From assembly GCA_020746875.1 (NCBI GenBank), contig JAGTJL010000022.1, positions 310,001 through 374,000 on the forward strand: a stretch of DNA of 64,000 nt, written 5' to 3'. The stretch comes from Rhexocercosporidium sp. MPI-PUGE-AT-0058. Taxonomy: Eukaryota; Ascomycota; Leotiomycetes; Helotiales. The position numbers and the translations under genes were made by a program. Below the pieces are notes generated by a model, which made no database searches, was not told where the DNA came from, and saw only the letters and a program-made list of their open reading frames with translations. The stretch's first letter is position 1, and every line of letters starts with the position of its first letter. Below are positions 57,865 through 64,000 of this stretch, in pieces.

Positions 57865-58985
57865 TCAAATATTCTTTGAGATGCCAGGTTGGATACTCTC
57901 CAGCTGACGAACCAATTGATGCCAAAGATTCTCTTGCAGTTCTTTCCCATCAGAACCGAGAACCAATGGCCCGGGCCTACGTCGTTTTTAGCAAACATTC
58001 ATCATACTTTCAGCTTTGACACAGGAAACAAAAGAATACATACTCCGCAACTTTACAGTCCGCCATGTAAGCCCCATGACTTTCTTCGCCAGCAACAACA
58101 CCCTCCACGAGAGTTCTACTCCCAGCTTCAGTCGTGCGCGCAATGAGTGCATCCAAGATAGACTGGATCAATGTTCCAATACCAGAAGTTTCACGATGGA
58201 AGTCTAACTTGCAAGCGCCCGGCGTCATGCAATTGATGATGATGGGAGGTGGGGGTGATTTCGAGTCTCGAGAGACAAGCGAGGCTAGCTCGCGGACACC
58301 GAAGACTTCGATGAGTTTTATGACCACATATCTGAAGATCAGAATGTCAGCAAATCGTGTCATTAATTGATGCTCTCGACGAGGAAACACACCTCTCCAT
58401 CGACATATCAGATTTTTCATCATTCAAAGCCTCGAAAATATCCTCGCTATGGCGCTCAGGAAATTTGGCGATAAAATGCAAGTCCGAAGCCACGATGGAG
58501 AGTCTGGGTTGAATATTGGATTCCGCAGCCGTCTGTTTTAGTTTCGGCAAGAGTCCTAATGCAAGGAGGAACGTGCCGATAACGTTTGTCGTGATGGTGC
58601 TTTCGTAGCCTCCTACGATCTTGAAGTACTTTGTCATAATACCAGCGTTTTCGAGATCAGCATCAAGCCGTGGGAGTGTGCTAACTCTTGTACAGAAAGT
58701 TTTGATCGAGTCGTATGACTGCATATCCAGATCCCAGACCTCGATGCTGCTCTCGGGACGGTTAGTACTGGCGAGGATGTTCTTCTTCGCAGCTTCGCCT
58801 TTTGCCTGAGATGGGACGGCGAGGATCACGAGAGTTGCATTGAGACGGGATAAGTGTCGAGCTGCTTCAAGTCCGAGACCAGTGTTCGACCCAGTGACGA
58901 TGCAAGTTTGGCCGGTAAAGTCTTTAGTCGGCCCGGGCAAAGTAATCAACAGCTGTGAATAGAAGAATGAAGTGAGCCAACCCAT
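57865..58985 (-). CDS. Short-chain dehydrogenase/reductase (retinol-dehydrogenase-like)
   Basis: Exons 58985-58393, 58331-58044 and 57976-57865 give 330 residues with matching phases. The cofactor motif CIVTGSNTGLGLEAARHLSR is near residue 27, ENAGIM replaces the usual NNAG-x, the serine lies in LSIVASD, and Tyr199/Lys203 are in RYVVIK, split by an intron. INCMTPGACKLDF is the substrate-loop PG motif. The hydrophobic N-terminus (WLTSFFYSQLLITLPG) is usual for this group, which often works in polyketide pathways or lipid metabolism. It lies 675 bp from, and divergent to, the Zn2Cys6 regulator gene, so shared control is plausible. Confidence 0.9.
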
Positions 58986-59659
58986 TTTAGCTTTTGGCGA
59001 TAAATCCACAAATGTGAACTGACTCTTTTGCAAGTCAGATTGATTGAAAGTGATATAATATGAAAAGAGGAGCTGATCGTTCAAAGTTTTAGATGAGTGA
59101 GTATGGAAGAGGAAGCTCAGTACTTAACCATCTAGAGAATCTTTGAAGGATTAAGAAGACTGTAAACTGGAAGGGCGAGTTGCTAAGATAATCAAGCCGT
59201 CATCAGCTCCAAAAGGAAACATGGACGATTGCAATCAGCAATCGGACGAAATATCAACTGTTCGGACGAAACAAACGGACGAAAACGAGACATGGATCGG
59301 ACTTGAAGGAACACGCTTCGGAAATCATAAAATATCATTACAAACATGCTTTGGATCGAGTTTTTCAAAATGAGCACTAAACATGCACGATGGCCCCGAA
59401 TTTGACATCAAAATAGAAGTTTTTCGAGACGAGCTAACAGGAACAATAAGAGGGGGAAGATGCGGGGCCTCCATGAGTCAGCAGCTCCAACAAGCGAGCC
59501 CTTGGCTGGGCAGGGGCTGGAGGTGGCTGTGCCCCTCCCAACTTCTTTGGAACAGCTTCACTTTCTTGGGCCATCGTTGCCATTGGAGATAGCGCCGCAG
59601 CTGTCAACAGGAGACTTGACTCAATATAAATTGACATTGATGCCCTGGATCCTGGAGCA
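58986..59659. promoter_or_regulatory. Divergent promoter between an SDR and a Zn2Cys6 regulator
   Basis: 674 bp between start codons with no open gene. It contains several CGGAC/GGAC triplet-like repeats around 59245-59310 (ATCGGACGAA, TTCGGACGAA, AACGGACGAA, ATCGGACTTG). CGG-containing half sites are what Zn2Cys6 proteins bind, but whether the neighbouring regulator uses them is only a suggestion. Confidence 0.35.
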
Positions 59660-61762
59660 ATGGCAGACATCTCCAAGTTTACGAGCAAATTCAGACTGAA
59701 CGGACCCGTTCCTCCCTCTCCAGGAAAGGTATCTAAACGGCTTCGTTTGGTCTGCAATCAGTGCAAGAAAGCAAAACTTCGATGCGATCGTGCACAGCCA
59801 TGTGGTACTTGTGTCAAGAAAGAGGAAGCAGATAGTTGCACCTACCAGCAACAAACATCTACAACTACTGGTCGCAATTCTCTTGCCGAGGACAAACTGC
59901 AGCATCTTGAATCCTTGGTCACCCAATTGATCCAAAGTCAAAGTTCAGCAGTACCTAGCAGTGATGTGATATCGAATGTAGTAGATGTCTCGTCGGATAG
60001 TCGTCATGGGGGTTATGTTTCTGGAGAGACTCTGGGTGAGGGACCCGAGAGCTATGTAGGATCGACTCACTGGTCAGCCATTTTGGAAGACATCCATGGG
60101 CTGAAAGCCGCTCTGGCTGAGTCTGCAAACAAGGAAGACGATTTTATCCTGCCACCAGAGGCCCCACTCCCCACTGATGAGCTTATCTTCGGGGTATCCG
60201 CTGGCTACTCTCTTCAGCAAATCATTTCCCAATATCTCCCTCCTAAAATCGAGGTTGACCGGTGCTTATCGGCATACTTCCAAGGAGAGACCTACATCGT
60301 CCCGTTTATTCATACGTATCAGTTCCAGAGACAGTACCAAGAGTTTTGGGCCGACATGGCCAAAGCCAACCCTCTCTGGCTGTCTATGCTGTTTTCAATC
60401 TGTCACATGATCTCTCTGATCGGAAGAGATACAGGCTCGCCATACTATCCACGAAGGGACTCCTCAAGCGGAAACAGCGGCTTTCATGCAGCCGCAGGGC
60501 AGTGTCTCGTGTTAGGGAAATACTACCGGCCTCAAAAATTCAGTGTCCAGGCACTAGCTTTATATGCACATTGTAAGAATCTTCAAACGCTGGACCCGTC
60601 TCGGGAAGTTGGTTCGATTCTCAGTATGGTTGTTCGTTTGTCATTTGAGATGGGTTACCATCGAGACCCAGAATCTGTTGGGAACTTCACAACCTTTGAA
60701 GGGGAGATGCGAAGAAGATTCTGGGCATCGCTCAAACAAATGGATCTAATGACCAGCTTCCAACTTGGTCTACCCAGCAATATCAACCTCGAACACTGCG
60801 ACACTAGATCGCCGAAACATCTTCTCGACTCCGATTTCAACGAAGACACCGCCAATCTCCCCATACCTAGATCCGAGAATGCTGCTACCAAGTTCCTTTG
60901 GTTCGTTGTCAAGGAAAGGCAAGTTGTCAGTTTTAGTAAAGTTTGCCAAGATGCCCTCTCATTCACGGAGAAATCAGAGAGTGAAATAAGCCAGCTCGAC
61001 ACTGAGATCCGGGAGATGTATGCATCGATTCCAAGTGTCCTTCGAACACGACCAATATCAGAGTCAATCGCCGATCAATCTTTCTTGATCATGACACGGA
61101 TATACATTGACTTTATCCACCTAAAAAGTCTCTGCATCCTGCATCGCAAATACATGGCCCGAGGCAATCCCTTCAGTACCATGACTTGTGTCGAAGCAGG
61201 CTCGAAACTCGTCACCCAATTCATCGAGATGAACAACGAGTTTTCACCAGGAGGCCAGTTATATGGTAAGCGATGGATGCTCACGAACTTTACGGTCAAC
61301 GATTTTCTTCTGGGAAATATTGTTCTCTGTCTTGCGGTCCATACTTGCTGGAGAGTGGGTAAGCAGAATTCGCCAATCGAACCCCAAAAACAAAAGATTG
61401 TGCTCGCACTCCTTGAGAAGTCCCACGCTGTATGTCTGCAAATATCTCCGGTCAGTAAAGATGCTCGCAGAGTTTCACATATCATCCGTTTTACCCTGAA
61501 TCGGACCAGACCTGAATTGTCAACTGGAACGGCAAATCCGTATATTCAACATCTTCCAGCAGTATCAGACCCAGTACCCGGTTTTAATTCTGCTGATGGT
61601 TATTCCGGGCTTGAAGGTTCGACCTTCTCGATGCTTCCTCCGTGGCAGAGTTCCATGCCTGGTAATGAGGCGGGGTTTGGATTATTCGACCACGTCAACT
61701 TCATGCCGGACGAGTTTGAAAACGTCGATTGGATGGCATTGAATCAATCTTTAGGGACATAG
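59660..61762 (+). CDS. Zn(II)2Cys6 transcription factor with fungal-specific domain
   Basis: A single exon of 700 residues. The binuclear zinc cluster has Cys at 32, 35, 42, 48, 51 and 60 (CNQCKKAKLRC, then PCGTC), followed by a short linker and a possible coiled coil (LAEDKLQHLESLVTQLIQSQ). The fungal transcription-factor middle domain covers about 190-480, with SREVGSILSMVVRLSFEMGY and FEGEMRRRFWASLKQMD as typical marks. It is a nuclear DNA-binding regulator, probably of CGG-containing sites. Location next to a divergent SDR suggests a local pathway regulator, but targets cannot be read from sequence. Confidence 0.93.
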   Translation: MADISKFTSKFRLNGPVPPSPGKVSKRLRLVCNQCKKAKLRCDRAQPCGTCVKKEEADSCTYQQQTSTTTGRNSLAEDKLQHLESLVTQLIQSQSSAVPSSDVISNVVDVSSDSRHGGYVSGETLGEGPESYVGSTHWSAILEDIHGLKAALAESANKEDDFILPPEAPLPTDELIFGVSAGYSLQQIISQYLPPKIEVDRCLSAYFQGETYIVPFIHTYQFQRQYQEFWADMAKANPLWLSMLFSICHMISLIGRDTGSPYYPRRDSSSGNSGFHAAAGQCLVLGKYYRPQKFSVQALALYAHCKNLQTLDPSREVGSILSMVVRLSFEMGYHRDPESVGNFTTFEGEMRRRFWASLKQMDLMTSFQLGLPSNINLEHCDTRSPKHLLDSDFNEDTANLPIPRSENAATKFLWFVVKERQVVSFSKVCQDALSFTEKSESEISQLDTEIREMYASIPSVLRTRPISESIADQSFLIMTRIYIDFIHLKSLCILHRKYMARGNPFSTMTCVEAGSKLVTQFIEMNNEFSPGGQLYGKRWMLTNFTVNDFLLGNIVLCLAVHTCWRVGKQNSPIEPQKQKIVLALLEKSHAVCLQISPVSKDARRVSHIIRFTLNRTRPELSTGTANPYIQHLPAVSDPVPGFNSADGYSGLEGSTFSMLPPWQSSMPGNEAGFGLFDHVNFMPDEFENVDWMALNQSLGT

Positions 61763-62140
61763 AATATCTTCTCATCATCTTATGTTCGTGTCAGAGTCTC
61801 GAATCATGGTGACACTCTGAATCCCACGTGACTTTGCATTGCAAATCCATGTATCGGCAGTTGTGAGACTCTGAAAATATAGCCACAAAGTATGTCGATA
61901 TGTTTAGTTGATACTCTCTTAATCGCTGTAGATGATATTTGAGACTCACGTGGGCGGCAGACTCGAGAGATTAGCTGTCCTCGCTCCCCACCTCTCTGCA
62001 TCAAGCTATCTATCCTATTGGAGAGAGCTCAATTCAGCCTGAAACTGTGCCGCCTTCCAACGTCTTGAAAGCTTAACATCGGATCTCAAAGGTCCTCTTT
62101 AACATGTGCAGTCTACAGCCGACCTACGTACTTGACATCG
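61763..62140. promoter_or_regulatory. Promoter of the sterol glucosyltransferase gene with two CACGTG boxes
   Basis: 378 bp contain CACGTG at 61825-61830 and 61947-61952, in mirrored context (CCCACGTGA and TCACGTGGG). E-boxes of this kind are bound by bHLH factors, including sterol-responsive SREBP types in fungi. Functional use here is a guess. Confidence 0.3.
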
Positions 62141-64000
62141 ATGGCTTCTGAACCACCTCCAGCGGTCTCACAGTCTGGGGAATCTTCTTCAAGCCAGCCT
62201 CCCCCCGCATATGAGCTCTTTGACGAAACGACCGCAACTTTGAGCGTTATTCAGGATGGCTTCAACACTCAGACACATGTTAGAGGTAAGGATCACATGG
62301 CTTTGAATGAACGAAATCTAGCTGACGTGACATCCAGATGACGGGCGTGTCGACATCAGAATAGATGAGTCCAATACAGAACTTACAAAACAAATCGATC
62401 AACTCCATCTGGCCGCTCACCAACAACAAGACTCCCAACCTACGCCATTAGAGCCATCGCCAGAGTACACGGATGGTAGACCAGCAAACAGTGAGACACC
62501 ACCTCCACTTAACATCGTGATCCAAGTCGTCGGCTCAAGAGGCGATGTTCAACCTTTCGTTGCCCTCGGCCGAGTGTTGAAAAACACCTACGGCCATCGA
62601 GTTCGCCTAGCCACTCATGGCACGTTCAAGAAATTTGTCGAGGAGAACGGTCTCGAATTCTTCGAGATTGGCGGCGATCCAGCTGAGTTGATGGCATTCA
62701 TGGTCAAAAATCCAGGCCTCATCCCAGGTGTCAAATCATTGAAAGCTGGGGATGTGGGCAAACGACGCAAGGGAATGGCAGAGATCTTGCAGGGCTGTTG
62801 GAGGTCTTGCGCTGATGCATCTGAGGTCAAGCAAGACGAAAGCGAGGTACAAAGTCAAGATGCTGTAAAGACCAGGCCCTTTATTGCGAATGCAATTATT
62901 GCTAACCCGCCGAGTTTTGCGCACATTCATTGCGCACAGAAGCTGGGCATTCCGCTGCATCTGATGTTTACGTTAGTTGAATCTCTCATATGCAACTACA
63001 TCATGCTGATCGAGTCGAAGAATGCCTTGGTCACCAACACAGGACTTTCCGCATCCTATTGCAAATATCAAGTCTTCTAATGCTACTGGCAGCATGACTA
63101 ATGAAATGTCATATACTCTTGTTGATATGATGACTTGGCAAGGGCTTGGCGATATCATCAACAAGTTCAGAAAGGAGACTCTTGACCTTGGCATCATCAC
63201 TCAAGCGTCAGCAGTCAGTATGCTTCATCGACTTCGAATCCCGTACACGTACTGCTGGTAAGTTGTCCTGGCACTTCATTCTGCAATCACGAATTGAAAT
63301 GCCTCACAGGTCACCAGCCTTGATCCCAAAACCGAAAGACTGGGGTTCACATATAGACATCTCAGGCTTCTACTTCCTCTCTCTCGCACCCAACTATCAG
63401 CCAGATGCTGATCTAGCTGCCTTTTTGGACGCAGGACCCCCACCTGTTTACATCGGGTTTGGATCGATCGTCGTTGACGACCCTAGCGCCATGACCGAAT
63501 TGATCTTCGAAGCGGTCCGAAAAACAGGACAGCGTGCTCTGGTGTCTAAAGGCTGGGGTGGGCTCGGAAGTGATGATTTCAACAAGCCTGATGGAGTCTT
63601 TATGCTCGGCAACTGTCCACATGACTGGCTTTTCCAACGCGTATCTTGTGTTGTCCACCACGGTGGAGCAGGTACCACAGCTGCAGGAATCGCTTTCGGT
63701 CGCCCAACAGTCATAATTCCATTCTTCGGGGACCAGCCCTTCTGGGGTGAGATGGTAGCTCGGGCAGGTGCTGGACCCTCGCCCATACCGTTCAAAGACC
63801 TCACAGCCGAAACTCTCACAGCCGGTATCCTTGAAGCTCTCAGGCCCGAAACCCTTGAGCGTGCAAAGGAATTAGGCAATCGCATCCGCGAAGAAAAAGG
63901 CAGTGAAGCAGGAGCAGCCAGCTTTCATGCGCAGATGGACGTGGATAGTCTACGATGCACGATGGTTCCAAGCCGAGTCGCTGTATGGCAAGTCAACACA
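62141..64000 (+). CDS. Sterol 3-beta-glucosyltransferase-like (GT1/GT28), 3' end beyond window
   Basis: Exons 62141-62285, 62338-62971, 63021-63257 and 63310 to beyond 64000, with matching phases. At least 569 residues are visible. The head is Ser/Pro-rich and disordered. The glycosyltransferase starts at IVIQVVGSRGDVQPFVALGR, followed by TMPWSPTQDFPHP (rebuilt across a splice with acceptor AAG) and YIGFGSIVVDDP. The donor-sugar site CVVHHGGAGTTAAGIAFGRP is followed by FFGDQPFWGEMV. These are hallmarks of UDP-glucose:sterol glucosyltransferases (UGT80/Atg26 C-terminal domain), which attach glucose to ergosterol at membranes. Unlike Atg26 it has no GRAM or PH domain in the visible part. The frame is still open at the window edge. 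Confidence 0.9.

Noticed and set aside
1..64000. CRISPR arrays or bacterial operon features
   Set aside because: Spliceosomal introns and fungal families throughout; no regularly spaced identical repeats were seen.

Overview
The window looks like nuclear DNA of a filamentous ascomycete (Pezizomycotina, most likely Leotiomycetes). Short phase-consistent spliceosomal introns carry GT...CTAAC...AG signals. The gene families are typical of moulds: HET, F-box, 2EXR, Zn2Cys6, PXB/DUF3818, CAP and SGNH proteins, and SDRs. One transposon copy carries the C-to-T/G-to-A decay expected of repeat-induced point mutation (RIP). The class-level placement is my inference. Exon coordinates were worked out by hand from splice consensus and reading-frame continuity.

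Layout. 0-6 kb holds a small four-helix membrane protein, an intron-containing tRNA-Gly(UCC) with a decayed inverted copy, and a broken membrane-protein gene. 5.4-9.7 kb holds a DUF4743/Nudix gene, a 2EXR gene and an SDR. 10.4-13.7 kb holds a membrane-protein gene split by a 2.5-kb pogo/Fot-type DNA transposon with a TA duplication. 14.3-18.3 kb holds a GC-rich F-box gene followed by a HET pseudogene. 19-26.3 kb is conserved: a histidine phosphatase, a SPATA20-like protein and a secreted CAP protein. 26.3-32.9 kb is gene-poor. 32.9-40.4 kb codes for exported proteins: an SGNH esterase, a repeat-bearing probable GPI protein and a membrane-anchored aspartyl-protease-like protein that lacks its first catalytic Asp. 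41.7-50 kb holds an FAD monooxygenase, an SDR, an alpha/beta hydrolase and an MFS transporter. 51.9-56.3 kb holds a tRNA-like element, a frameshifted secreted-protein gene and a PXB/DUF3818-like gene. 57.8-64 kb holds an SDR, a Zn2Cys6 regulator and a sterol glucosyltransferase cut by the window edge.

How genes may work together. The 41.7-50 kb enzymes could form a small catabolic or tailoring module (hydroxylation, ketone/alcohol interconversion, ester cleavage, export), but no PKS, NRPS or terpene backbone enzyme is visible. The 35-40 kb divergent pair may be co-expressed surface proteins. At least five loci (relic at 4-5.4 kb, split gene at 10.4 kb, HET pseudogene, frameshifted gene at 52.4 kb, decayed tRNA copy) show active gene decay.

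The most interesting observations are the reversible-looking, in-frame transposon interruption at 11,030 and the protease-like surface receptor candidate at 37,960-40,373.
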